64,000 nucleotides of DNA from Siphonodentalium dalli (Eukaryota; Mollusca; Scaphopoda; Gadilida; Siphonodentaliidae), in the NCBI GenBank assembly GCA_032622095.1, contig CP136061.1:216658373-216722372 (forward strand), given 5' to 3'. Below are positions 21,920 to 33,536 of the stretch, piece after piece. Each line of letters begins with the position of its first letter. Position 1 is the first letter of the stretch. The notes under the pieces were generated by a model. That model did no database searches, had not been told where the DNA came from, and saw only the letters and a program-made list of their open reading frames with translations. The position numbers and the translations under genes were made by a program.

Positions 21920-23090
21920 TAGCTCAACTTTACAACAGGCATGTTTAGAATCACTTCCAGATGGGAGCTATCAAAATTGAACAATTTTCAATGAAAAACA
22001 TGACTGCTGGCAGCCATCTTGGATTTTAATCTTTGCATGACTAAATCCTTTGGCACACCCAACAGACAACATCCCTCAGGCCAAAATAAAAAAGACTGGT
22101 CACACGCCCGCCCCTATTCTAGTGCCCTAAACCGTTTTCATTTTATTGATTTTATTTTCTGTGTAAACCGATTCATTTCCATGTACTGTGAAACTAGAAA
22201 TTATACCACACATCAGTTAGGTCACAACCAAATAAAACTTTTTTCATGTTCTATCCAATAAAACAATAAATTACACTATATTCTAATAATATGTACTTAG
22301 TTTTTTTATTTTATAGTACATTCAAAACAAGGAGAAGCAGTCTGGGGGGTATTCATATCTATTATGAGCAAAGTTGAAAATAAATGAAAAAATAAAATAA
22401 AATGAAAAGCCACCCCACTGACCCTATTTTTTCTTGCATGTATGTTACCAGAAACACAGGTATATATATTTTTTGGCCTCATCTGATGATCACCAAACTT
22501 CATTATGGATCTTTGGGGTAACCTCTAGATGAGAGCCTATTTTGACCGAAATTCTATGAAAAACATGGCCACCAGCGGTCATCTTGGAATTTACTCTTTG
22601 TATAGCTAAATCCTTTGGTCCACCCTACAGACCACATCCCTCATCCACTCATCACCAAACTTCATATGGATCTTTAGGGGTGACCTCTAGATGGGAGCAT
22701 CCAATTTTGACCGAAATACGTTATAAATCATTGTCCCCAGCGGCCATCTTGAATTTTACTCTTTTCATAACTAAATCCTTCGGCCCACCCTTCATGCCGC
22801 ATTCCTCATCCGATTGTCACCAAACTTCAGATGGTTCTTTGGGGTGACCTCTAGATGGGAACAGTCCAATATTTCCGATATTTATAAAAAACCATGGCCG
22901 TCTGCAGCCATCTTGGATTTCATATTTAAATCCATCGGCACACTCTGCGGCCAATATTTATTGGAGAAATGTTTGAAATAAAAATAATTTGATTTACACA
23001 ATACCATCAATGTACTGAAACTTTGACTTTCCATCTTTAGCATTCTATTGATGGCTCAGCATAAAATATTTAACGCCTCCCCAAGTTGTA
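21920..23090 (+). mobile_element. Helentron-like element of family A, older copy in the reductase intron
   Basis: Starts with TAGCTCAACTTTAC and ends in CTCCCCAAGTTGTAG near 23090. The middle has four to five diverged monomers, each carrying a GCCATCTTGGATTTTACTC-type block, CCTCATCCGAT/ACTC, CACCAAACTTCA and CCTCTAGATGGGAGC. A short AGGCCT-type repeat sits within it at 22380-22475. The 3' hairpin is degraded, so this is an old insertion. Confidence 0.7.
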
Positions 23091-23373
23091 GTTAGTATGG
23101 TCAAAGGTATAGCTTAAAATCTGACGATTGTGATCGGCTTCTTGTTTTGATCGTCCGCACAGATATCTCAGCCATAAGATAAGGGATCTGAATGAAATTT
23201 GGTATGGAGGTTCTCTGTTGGGAGTTCTTTCAAAAAGAGTGTCCAATAACATTGTTTACTTTTTGTGTTATAGAATTATCCATCTTTGTTTTCCTGGAAA
23301 TAATGTTGGAGTACTCAGTTTTGCTGGTTTTGTTGCTTGACACAAGGTTCGTAATAAATCTGTCCATTTTCAG

Positions 23374-23434
23374 GTCAAAGATTTATTTAAGAATCTAAGA
23401 ATAGAAGTAACAGTTCTGGAACTTGATGAGCAAG
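23374..23434 (+). CDS. Thioredoxin-glutathione reductase-like, second glutaredoxin-domain exon
   Basis: A 61-bp exon between TTTTCAG and a GTGAGT donor encodes VKDLFKNLRIEVTVLELDEQ. Joined to the exon ending at 19917, it continues the CxxC helix and the next strand, as in animal TGR enzymes. It ends in phase 1. The next exon should encode a DGA..Q..L...T.Q.TVPN-type segment; I looked through the rest of the window on the + strand and did not find it. Either the intron is very long, the exon is missed by eye, or the gene is truncated. Confidence 0.75.
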
Positions 23435-24289
23435 GTGAGTGAATTTCCATGTACTAGTACATGAAGCTCAGATTTTCATGGGCATAATATGTGCATCTGC
23501 AATGTATCAAACTGATATGCCTCCACCCAAGTATTATATATTATTAGTACATATATATTTAAGACATACAATTTACTAAATTAATTATATAATCCATTGT
23601 ATAATTCATAAACAATGATAGTTGTTTAATTACCATAGAGATAAACCTTGGTACCAGCTAATTTATATTAACCCTTACTTTATTAAATGGATAAGCAGAC
23701 GACAGATAATACGTGTGCAGAAGGAGTCCTTTATTAATGGAGTGAAATAGGTCTTTGTTGAACTTATTATCTGATCATTATGTATGGGAACTACTTGTTA
23801 ATGAGTATTTAGTAAAGAAAGGGTTACAACAGTTTTTGAACAAGTATTTGACAAATTTAAGTTTTGGAGCCTGGCAAATCAGCAGTTTGCGGTTGAATCG
23901 AATCTCGTATCTTGGCCGAATGATATCGAATCAAATCAAATCAAATCTTCGAATCAAATCTTTCAATGATTTTCACCATGTGAGATTATCTCTCCCCATA
24001 AAAAATATTAATAAAATAAACATACTTGGCTAATACCAACCAATCGACTATTACTATTGTTGCGTCGGGCCGTCGATGAATTTTAAGAGGACTGTATTTT
24101 AGTTTCGACTAGTTTGGATGTGATCCCCATGATTTGGCAAATGATTGGTCGAGATGAATTGTATATAAGATTTGGTTTATGTACAAGAAATTAACATTTG
24201 ATAAATGGCATTTGTTTGTCTGAGATTTGGTTTTTGACCTTATGACTTAATTTATAATTGCGTCGTGTTATTCACATTCCAAATGTCAC
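23435..24289. other. Presumed intron or intergenic sequence, no feature
   Basis: AT-rich sequence. Around 23880-23970 there are repeated GAATCAAATCAAATC motifs that recur at 25735-25765 in a similar setting (GGAGCCTGGC here, CGCCTGGCTC there), possibly ends of one inverted-repeat element. Confidence 0.4.
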
Positions 24290-24671
24290 TATGTGAATTT
24301 ATATATGTCCGAATGTTTCTGTGTCACTCTATAAGAAGGTGTATAATGTCCGAATGTTTCTGGTACATCCAATTTATGAATTTATATATGTCCGAATGTT
24401 TCTGTGTCACTCTATAAGAAGGTGTATATATCGACGATTTCTTTTAATCCATTGAATAACATGTAAGAATATGAATGAATGTCACGTCTTCTTCTTGAAC
24501 TATAATGTTCCACAATATTCCTTTTATATATACTGAATATCTATAGGGTATATATCGACGATTTCTTTTAATCCATTGAATAACATATAAGAATATGAAT
24601 GAATGTCACGTCTTCTTCTTGAACTATAATGTTCCACAATATTCCTTTGATATATACTGAATATCTATAGG
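24290..24671 (+). repeat. Recent tandem duplications (124-bp unit twice, plus a shorter repeat)
   Basis: The unit from 24424 to 24547 is repeated from 24548 to 24671 with about three differences. Just before it, a shorter block with ATGTCCGAATGTTTCTG and CACTCTATAAGAAGGTGTA is also repeated (24300-24423). The near identity points to a young duplication. Confidence 0.85.
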
Positions 24672-25204
24672 ATTGAACTCCTATATATATGAATTTCTCT
24701 CCATGAAGGATCCATATATATTACACGCAATGGCTAATCCCATAGGTGTTGACCACGCCGGAGTTCTTGAAGCAGTGATACGGGCACAGACATGTCTCTG
24801 AGTTTTGTACACTAGAGATGGAATGTCTGAGAAAGTTCTGTGAACTCTTTTCTCACGGTAATGAGGGTATCTCAAAATCTCACTTCAAGATAAATTATAG
24901 GTCTGTTTCAAATCTCAGAGTAATGCCTTAACAACTATGTAGTGGCAGCACATCACCAATACAATGCTGGCTAAAACCGTTAAAGTAGCGTTGTATTTAC
25001 AAAGAGGGTTTATTATGATTGGGACTGGTGATGATCAGCATGCAAAATCAGTACAATACAAGTACATGTATTTGTAATTTCAGTTCGGCCATTTTAAGGT
25101 CGAAGGTTACATTTATGTAGGCAGTACTCTGGTACTCATGGAAATACATCATGTTTCCTAATGATTTATAACTTACATTTCTAATTCTAATAGTACAGGC
25201 TGTA

Positions 25205-25284
25205 CAGCAATGCCCTAATTAATCGACTTCTTAACCACTGCAGATTTATGGATAACTTTAAGTCGATTAATTAGGGCATTACTG
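25205..25284. mobile_element. Mariner-like foldback MITE, short copy (80 bp)
   Basis: TA dinucleotides flank CAGCAATGCCCTAATTAATCGAC and its complement. It is an internally deleted version of the 213-bp element at 43274-43486. Confidence 0.8.
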
Positions 25285-25286
25285 TA

Positions 25287-25826
25287 CTTGATAGGGACAT
25301 GCTTTATTTGAAATATTTATGACCAAACTCGAGATTTTCCCACATAACATTTGACCTTAATTTGATGAAATTGACATGTAGTGTATTGTGTCATGCCCGC
25401 GATGATGCTCGCTTTAACTGAGAATCGGGAATGCTGTTATCACATTGAATATTATCGGGAGAAATAAACTGCCAACTGGATAGTTTAATTTTGTCAACGA
25501 TTAAGATTTTAACATGATGTGTGCCAATGTAATCACTTTGACAACAACTGAAAAGAAATAAACACAGATATAGTCGAATGGGATACTTGTTCAATTTGCT
25601 ATACAAGAGGAGTTAACTCGATCTGTTATTGTTGGACCGGATTTCACCGATGTCTACGATGTTCCCGCACAATATTTGATAATGTTCAGATTCGTTTTGC
25701 CAAATCGGCCGACTGATATATATTCATCGGGAGTATATCGAATCAAATCAAATCTCGAATCTTCGCCTGGCTCTATGAAGTTTGAGCAATTGCCCTGGGT
25801 TGTCATCTGTTGTCAGTTTCGTTGAA
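25287..25826. other. No recognisable gene
   Basis: No coding signal. From about 25780 the sequence grades into an old family A Helentron-like remnant (AGTTTGAGCAATTGCC). Confidence 0.4.
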
Positions 25827-26067
25827 AGCGACCATTTTGGATTTTACTCTTTGCATGACTAAATATTTTGGAACACCATACAGGTCAGTCTGGGTGAACG
25901 TAGACTCTGTATTTGAAATATAGAGTCTGGAGCTAATGTCGCCAAAACCATTTCTATTCAGCGAAGAGCTTCCCCAAAATGACGTCACGGATTTTTAAAA
26001 ATACATCGATGATTGACAGGACGTGTCCCCACGTGTTATCTGTTGTGCTTCGCAATAATAATGGCCC

Positions 26068-26334
26068 GTGTCGCGACATAAACTGACAGAAGATAATATT
26101 TGTCGTGTGTGCGACTATTCTTTTTCGGGAGATGAACTCGCTGCATCAACCGGAAAGCTGCATCCGAGAGCAAAAAATAAGGTCGTCATCAAAAATGATG
26201 CTTTAGAACTATTTAAAAGCATAAAATTAAGTCATTTCCTCGGTGTTTAACTTTCAGATGACTTTTTTACGACAAATAATTTGATTTGCAAACCATGTTA
26301 CAATAAAGTAAATCAAATACACGGACATGAGTGA
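26068..26334 (+). pseudogene. Zinc-binding-like coding fragment carried by the Mutator-like element (copy 2)
   Basis: The frame from ATG 26068 (MSRHKLTEDNICRVC...) runs to a TAA at 26248-26250. The reading then resumes one frame over with NNLICKPCYNKVNQIHG and ends at TGA 26334. Both CxxC pairs are intact here, unlike copy 1. Most differences from copy 1 in the first half are conservative. A gene fragment with a frameshift is the simplest reading. Confidence 0.45.
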
Positions 26335-26490
26335 GTTCTATTTATATTTATGGGAGGCCAAGTTGGTACCATGCGCAGGCCTATCTATCAGGTCTAGCAC
26401 ATCCTTCAAATTAATCCGAATCGTACCGAATATATAATTTCGAAGCCATTTTTAGCTCAACTTTACTTTGTAAAGTTTGAGCTATTGCCA

Positions 26491-27421
26491 TAGTCCAAGT
26501 CTTCTTGTACTAAAACCAGCTAAGATATTGGGATGGCGATGCTGGCGTTTAGTCCAAGACCGCCCTATATGCTCGCTTATGACACGGCTTAAGCGTTAGT
26601 GACCCGCTCAAATAAAACCACAATTATATGAAATAAAATATCACAATTTCGACAATAAACGGATATTTTCCGCAGAAGACATGCTATTTTATCTGAAACC
26701 CACATCAGTTGTGAATTGAAAGCGGTAATTTAATGTGAAAAGACACATTTGCCGCAGTGTTTACAAATTTGTTAAAGTATGCGAACTCATTTGACCTCGC
26801 GAACTGCATTCGGCATTTTCCGGTGAAAATATTCCGTAGATTTTCGATCAACCACGCACGATGAATTCTCCATTGTAATTGTAATTATACGTGTCAATAA
26901 ATAAATAAATACATGGATTAAGTAAATATTGAAGATATAAATGTAATACATTAAATAAATTACGAAAATTACAACCATCTGACAGTTTAAAACAGTGTAA
27001 ACACAACAAGCATTAGAATAATATTGGGGCTGCCATTTTGTTTGTATATAAATTCGTCTCGCCCAAAACAAACTCCGGACTATGCCGAGGTTCTTCGTAA
27101 CTCTTCGGGTTTAAGTTAAAACGTAAACAAAATATAAAAACAGCGATGTCGGTGACAATCAACCGGAATATTCTATGCGTAATTTAACATGAAAGTTAGA
27201 TTATTATACACCATTGTGACCATAAGATGTAAGCCTTTCCGATGTATATAGCATCATGTATTGATTTGTTAGGTAAATCGAGTAAAATCCACCGCAAATT
27301 CCCGCCACAGATCGTGGGCGTAAGTCGTGTGGTAGGATTGGTATGCAAGAGGGCTTGGACTAAACGCCAGCATCGCCATCCCAATATCTTAGCTGGTTTT
27401 AGTACAAGAAGACTTGGACTA
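26491..27421. mobile_element. TIR transposon of the TAGTCCAAG family, copy 3 (931 bp), third-level insertion
   Basis: CTATTGCCA at 26482-26490 and 27422-27430 is an exact 9-bp duplication; the sister Helentron-like element (29331-29350) shows the uninterrupted GCTATTGCCATGG. Ends are TAGTCCAAGTCTTCTTG and complement, followed by CCAGCTAAGATATTGGGATG. No transposase frame seen. Confidence 0.9.
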
Positions 27422-27592
27422 CTATTGCCATGGCTTTGTCGTCCGTGTGTGCGTGTGTACGTGTGTACGTAAGGCGTCAACAATGCAGTCTACAGGTCGT
27501 ACCTTTGGTCGGATCATTATGAAATTTGTCATAGCTGTTGACATCAACATTTAGACCAGAATGATTAATTTTGGGGTCATTCGGTAAAAAAA

Positions 27593-29090
27593 CATGGCCG
27601 CCAGTGGCCATCTTGCATTTCAAAATTCAATCCATTAGCACGGGCTACATGGCGTACTATTTGTCTGATCGTCATGAAATTTGTCATGGATGTTAAGATT
27701 GACATGTAGATGGGAACGAGTAATTTTGGGGTCATTTGGCCCAAAAACATGGCCGCCAGCAGCCATCTTGGATTTTACTCTTTGTATGACTAAATTCTTT
27801 AGCACGGGCTACAGGTCGTACTTTTAGTCTGATCAACATAAAATTTGTCAAGAATGTTAAAAATGACATGTAGATGGGAACGAGTCATTTTGGGGTCATT
27901 CGGCCAAAAAACATGGCCGCCAGCAGGCATCTTTGATTTCACTCTTTGTATGACTAAATCCTTTAGCACGGGCTACAGGTCGTACCTTTAGTCCGATCAT
28001 CATAAAATTTGTCGTGGCTGTTGAAATTGGAATGTAGATGGGAACGAGTCATTTTGGGGTCATTCGGACAAAAAACATGGCTGCCAGTGGCCATCTTGGA
28101 TTTCAAAATTCAATCCATTAGCACGGGCCACAGGTCGTACTGTTCGTCTGATCATCATGAAATTTGTCGTGGATGTTAATATTGACATGTAGATGGGAAC
28201 GAGTAATTTTGGGGTCATTCGGCCCAAAAACATGGCCGTCAGCAGCCATCTTGGATTTTACTCTTTGTATGACTAAATCCTTTAGCACGGGCTACAGGTC
28301 GTACCTTTAGTCTGATCATCATAAAATTTATCATGAATGTTGATAATAACATGTAGATGGGAACGAGTCATTTTGGGGTTGTTCGGTCAAAAAAACATGG
28401 CCGCCAGCAGGCATCTTTAATTTTACTCTTTGTATGACTAAATCCTTTAGCACGGGCTACAGGTCGTACCTTTAGTCTGATCATCATAAAATTTATCATG
28501 AATGTTGATAATAACATGTAGATGGGAACGAGTCATTTTGGGGTCATTCGGTCAAAAAACATGGCCGCCAGCAGGCATCTTTGATTTTACTCTTTGTATG
28601 ACTAAATCCTTTAGCACGGGCTACAGGTCGTACCTTTAGTCTGATCATCATAAAATTTGTTATGGCTGTTGAAATTGGAATGTAGATGGGAACGAGTCAT
28701 TTTGGGGTCATTCGGACAAAATACAATGGCCGCCAGTGGCCATCTTGGATTTCAAAATTCAATCCATTAGCACAGGCCACAGGTCGTACTGTTCGTCTGA
28801 TCATCATGAAATTTGTGATGTATGTTAATATTGACATGTAGATGGGAACGAGTAATTTTGGGGTCATTCGACCAAAAAACATGGTGGCCAGCAGCCATCT
28901 TGGATTTTACTCTTTGTATGACTAAATTCTTTAGCACAGGCTACAGGTCGTACCTTTAGTCTGATCATCATAAAATTTGTTATGGCTGTTGAAATTGGAA
29001 TGTAGATGGGAACGATTCTTTTTGGGGTCATTCGGCCGAAAACATGGCCGCCAGCAGCCATCTTGGATTTTACTTTTCTCTTCATGTCCA
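27593..29090 (+). repeat. Satellite array of ten monomers in Helentron-like insertion 1
   Basis: CATGGC-type starts occur at 27593, 27748, 27912, 28076, 28231, 28396, 28560, 28725, 28880 and 29043. Two monomer types alternate. Type B is about 155 bp and has TTTCAAAATTCAATCCATTA; type A is about 164 bp and has TTTTACTCTTTGTATGACTA. The order is B A A B A A A B A plus a last partial unit. All share GGCTACAGGTCGTAC, GTAGATGGGAACGAGT and TTTTGGGGTCATTCGG. Confidence 0.9.
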
Positions 29091-29305
29091 TAAACTAGTA
29101 ATAGACATTCAACTTCCCACATTCCTAATCGCTCCATTGACTGTAATACATTAAATTATTCCCTTTCCAAGTTGAGCTACAGTGTCATTGACACTTTCAT
29201 TTCTGTCTCTTGTATTTGCAAGCATCGCTTTCGATCGGAGAAATACCGACTCTGTTACTATATTTAGAGGTGACATTATGGGAGTCTCCGCCCACTAACA
29301 CTTGT

Positions 29306-32246
29306 TAGCTCAACTTTACTTTGTAAAGTTTGAGCTATTGCCATGGCTTGGTATCCGTCGTCCGTGTGTGCGTGTGTGCGTGATGCGTCAACAATTTCCT
29401 TTAGCACGGGCTACAGTTCGTACCTTTGGTCCGATTATTATGAAATTTGTCAATGTTGACATTGACATGTAGATGGGAACGAGTCATTTTGGGGTCATTC
29501 GGAAAAAAAACATGGCCGCCAGTGGCCATCTTGGATTTCAAAATTCAATCCATTAGCACGGGCTACAGGCCAGACCGTTCGTCTTATTGTCATGAAGTTT
29601 GTCATGGATGTTAATATTGACATGTAGATGGGAACGAGTAATTTTGGGGTCATTTGGCCAAAAAACATGGCCGCCGGCAGCCATCTTAGATTTTACTCTT
29701 TGCATGACTAAATCCTTTGACACGGGCTACAGGTCGTACCTTTGGTCAGATCATCATAAAATTTGTCATGGATGTTAACAATGACATGTAGATGGGAACG
29801 AGTCTTTTTTGGGTCATTCGGGCAAAAAACATGGCCGCCAGCAGCCATCTTGGATTTTACTCTTTGTATGACTAAATCCTTTAGCACGGGCTACAGGTCG
29901 TACCTTTAGTCTGATCATCATGAAATTTGTAATGGCTGTTGAAATTAGAATGTAGATGGGAACAAGTCATTTTGGGGTCATTCGGACAAAAAACATGGCC
30001 ACCAGCAGCCATCTTTGATTTCAAAATTTAATCCATTAGCACAGGCCACATGTCGTACTGTTCGTCTGATCATCATTAAATTTGTCATGGATGTTAATAT
30101 TCACATTTAGATGGGAACGAGTAATTTTGGGGTCATTCGGCCAAACAACATGGCCGCCAGCAGCCATCTTGGATTTTACTCTTTGTATGACTAAATTCTT
30201 TAGCACAGGCTACAGGTCGTACCTTTAGTCTGATCATCATAAAATTTGTCATGAATGTTAATAATGACATGTAGATGGGAACGAGTCATTTTGGGGTCAT
30301 TCAGCCAAAAAACATGGCCACCAGAAGCCATCTTGGATTTTACTCTTTGTATGACTAAATCATTTAGCACGGGCTACAGGTCGTACTTTTAGTCTCATCA
30401 TCATAAAATTTGTCATGAATGTTAATAATGACATGTAGATGGGAACGAGTCATTTTGGGGTCATTCAGCCAAAAAACATGGCCACCAGAAGCCATCTTGG
30501 ATTTTACTCTTTGTATGACTAAATCATTTAGCACGGGCTACAGGTCGTACTTTTAGTCTGATCATCATAAAAAATTTTATGGCTGTTGAAATTGTAATGT
30601 AGATGGGAACGAGTCATTTTGGGGTCATTCGGATGCAAAACATGGCCGCCAGTGGCCATCTTTGATTTCAAAATTCAATCCATTAGCACGGGTTACAGGT
30701 CGTACTGTTCGTCTGATCATCATGAAATTTGTCATGGATGTTAATATTGACATGTAGATGGGAACGATTAATTTTGTGGTCATTCGGCCAAAAAACATGG
30801 CCGCCAGCAGCCATCTTGGATTTTACTCTTTGTATGACTAAATCCTATAGCACGGACTACAGGTCGTACTTTTAGTCTGATCATCATAAAAAATTTTATG
30901 GCTGTTGAAATTGGAATGTAGATGGGAACGAGTCATTTTGGGGTCATTCGGATGAAAAACATGGCCGCCAGTGGCCATCTTTGATTTCAAAATTCAATCC
31001 ATTAGCACAGGCTACAGGTCGTACCTTTAGTCTGATCATCATGAAATTTGTCATGGATGTTAACAATGACATGTAGATGGGAACGAGTCATTTTGAGGTC
31101 ATTCGGCCTAAAAACATGGCCGCCAGCAGCCATCTTGGATTTTACTCTTTGTATGACTAGATCCTTTAGCACAGTCTACAGGTCGTACCTTTAGTCTGAT
31201 CATCATAAAATTTGTCATGGATGTTAACAATGACATGTAGATGGGAACGAGTCATTTTGGGGTCATTCAGCCAAAAAACATGGCCACCAGAAGCCATCTT
31301 GGATTTTACTCTTTGTATGACTAAATCCTTTAGCACGGACTACAGGTCGTTCCTTGAGTCTGATCATCATGAAATTTTTCGTGGCTGTTGAAATTGGAAT
31401 GTAGATGGGAACGAGTCATTTTGGGGTCTTTCGGATGAACAAAATGGCCGGCAGTGGCCATCTTTGATTTCAAAATTCAATCCAATAGCACAGGCTACAG
31501 GTCGTACTGTTTGTCTGATCATCATTAAATTTATCATGGATGTTAATATTGACATGTAGATTGGTAACGATTAATTTTGGGGTCATTCGGCCAAAAAACA
31601 TGACCGCAGCAGCCATCTTGGATTTTACTCTTTGTATGACTAAATCCTTTAGCACGGGCTACAGGTCGTACCTTTAGTCTGATCATCATAAAATTTGTCA
31701 TGGATGGTAGCAATGACATGTAGATTGGAACGAGTCATTTTGAGGTCATTCGGCCAAAAAACATGGCTGCCAGCAGCCATCTTGGATTTTACTCTTTGTA
31801 TGACTAAATCATTTAGCACGGGCTGCAGGTCGTACTTTTAGTCTGATCATCATAAAATTTATCCTGGATGTTAACAATGACATGTAGATGGGAACGAGTC
31901 ATTTTGGGGTCATCTGTCCAAAAAACATGGCCGCCAGCAGCCATCTTGGATTTTACTCTTTGTATGACTAAATTCTTTAGCATGGGCTACAGGTCGTATC
32001 TTTAGTCTGATCGTCATAAAATTTGTCATGGATGTTAACGATGACATGTGGATGGGATACAATCATTTTGGGGTCATTCGGCCGAAGACATGGCCGTCAG
32101 CAGCCATCTTGGATTTTACTTTTCTCTTCATGTCTATAAACTAGTATTAGACATTCAACTTTCCACATTCCTAATCGCTCCATTGACTGTAATACATTAA
32201 ATTATTCCCTTTCCAAGTTGAGCTACAGTGTCATTGACACTTTCAT
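29306..32246 (+). mobile_element. Helentron-like element of family A, insertion 2 (2941 bp)
   Basis: Inserted in the same Mutator-like copy as insertion 1, at the site matching 1723/1724 of copy 1. The left border is CACTTGT followed by TAGCTCAAC; the right border is CTTTCAT followed by TTATTAAC, which restores the empty site without duplication. Terminal hairpins are the same as insertion 1. Net of the nested transposon, insertion 1 is about 1808 bp, so insertion 2 is longer by about 1133 bp, the size of seven monomers. Confidence 0.9.
29511..32130 (+). repeat. Satellite array of seventeen monomers in Helentron-like insertion 2
   Basis: Monomer starts are at about 29511, 29666, 29830, 29994, 30149, 30313, 30477, 30641, 30796, 30960, 31115, 31279, 31443, 31599, 31762, 31926 and 32089. 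Using spacing and diagnostic blocks, the order is B A A B A A A, B A, B A A B A A A, then the last unit. The first nine match insertion 1; the seven-unit block occurs twice. B units usually follow a unit with CTGTTGAAATTGGAATGTAG. Confidence 0.85.
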
Positions 32247-32410
32247 TTATTAACGCATGCGGTTTCATTGGACGGAAAATAATTTACGCAATCAATCAGA
32301 TTACGGAATCCCGAGGACTTGGAAATGAGATAGCGATGTTATCCGTCAGACCTAATATTCAATGTTGTAATGAATATTTAGGTATGAGTTTACTCAGTCT
32401 GCATACAGGT

Positions 32411-33060
32411 CACATCCCTCATCAAATTGTCAGTCACCAAACGGGATGACCTCTAGATGGGAGTCATTGATTTTTGGCTCAAATTTACTTTGTAAAGTTT
32501 GAGCTATTACCATGGGTTGGTGTCCGTTTGTGTGTGCATGCGTGCATGTATGTGTCCGTCAATAATTTCCATTAGCACAGGCTACAGGTCGTACCTTTGG
32601 TCAGATTATCATGAAATTTGTCATTCATTTTGGGTTTAAATCTTTGAATGACTAAATACTTTAGTACACCTACAAACTGCATCCCTCATCTTATCATCAC
32701 AAAACTTACCACTAGATCTAAGCTATCAAATGTTTTGAATTTCATTGGAAAGCATAGCTGCCAGTGGCCATCTTGGATTTTACGTTATATATATCTCTTC
32801 ATTTTCATATCTAGACTTTATTCTAGTATTATTTAGACATTTCAACTTTCCGCATTCCTAATCGCTCCATTGACTGTAACACATGAAATTATCCCCTCTC
32901 CATGTTGAGCTACAGTGTCACTGACTCTTTCTTTGTTGAAAAACATGGCTGCCAGCAGCCATCTTGGATTTTACTCTTAGCATGACTAAATACTTCGCCA
33001 TACTCTCCAAGCCACAACCGTTATCTGATTGTCACTAAATACTCCATATGGATCTTTGGC
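32411..33060 (+). repeat. Old family A monomers with a 458-bp Helentron-like element inside
   Basis: Diverged monomer sequence (CACATCCCTCATC, GATGACCTCTAGATGGGAG) continues from the right side of the Mutator-like copy and resumes at 32933 (AACATGGCTGCCAGCAGCC), fading near 33060. Between them, 32475-32932 has family A ends (TGGCTCAAATTTACTTTG; TTGAGCTACAGTGTCACTGA) but only about one monomer, so it is a minimal copy. Confidence 0.7.
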
Positions 33061-33536
33061 AATCCCACCAGGGTTCGCTCTGCCGCTTGCCAAATTTGCC
33101 AATGGCAAAAAATATTTTTTAATTAAGGTGAGAATTACTTATCGCGTGATCTGCATTTATAAAACTTTGGCACAACCTGTTTTTCGTTCATGGCATTTTC
33201 ATTTTAGATAACCTCCAGGCAAATTGAATGGTCATTCGCCTCAAATTTGCAGGCCTGGACATGCTAATTTACCGGTACTAGGAAATACTGATTCAAATTA
33301 TTTTTGTATTGGTCATCAAAAGTGGGTCCGTTTGTCGGAGCCTGTACCTGTATAGCGGAAACCCTGCTTATCATCTTGTAAATTTGGCTGTGGTTTTGAT
33401 GTCTTTCGTGATCATTTTAGCCCGCTGATTCCTGCTATCAGTCGTCTTCTCCAGAATATTGATATATTTATTCACGAATTCTCAAAATAGATGCTTTTTC
33501 ATCATAGGCTAAGGTTGGCAGGCATTGGGTGCCAAA
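33061..33536. other. No recognisable feature
   Basis: AT-rich sequence with no repeat match or convincing exon noted. Confidence 0.4.

Larger units (their letters stand above)
26453..29200 (+). mobile_element. Helentron-like element of family A, insertion 1 (2748 bp)
   Basis: Comparison with the empty site in copy 1 (break between 1615 and 1616) fixes the borders with no duplicated bases beyond T. It begins TAGCTCAACTTTACTTTG, which folds with AAAGTTTGAGCTA. It ends AAGTTGAGCTA, then CAGTGTCATTGACACTTTCAT, where AGTGTCA/TGACACT is a hairpin. The 5' terminal TAGCTCAACTT is thus repeated inverted but internal at the 3' end, the asymmetric arrangement known for Helentrons, which insert between two T. 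It contains ten satellite monomers and a later TIR transposon (26491-27421). No coding capacity. Confidence 0.85.
25886..32401 (+). mobile_element. Mutator-like element, copy 2 (827 bp net), split by two Helentron-like insertions
   Basis: CATACAGGT at 25877-25885 and 32402-32410 is its 9-bp target duplication. Segments 25886-26452, 29201-29305 and 32247-32401 together align end to end with copy 1 at 1050-1878. The end sequences are CAGTCTGGGTGAACG and, reversed, CAGACTGAGTAAACTC. The host sequence on both sides is an old family A monomer, interrupted between ACACCATACAGGT and CACATCCCTCATC. The order of events is therefore old monomer, then this element, then the two inner insertions. Confidence 0.9.

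Noticed and set aside
27593-32130. CRISPR-like regular spacing
   Set aside because: The units are complete 155-164-bp satellite monomers with no short repeat/unique spacer pattern, and they sit in a eukaryotic Helentron-like element.
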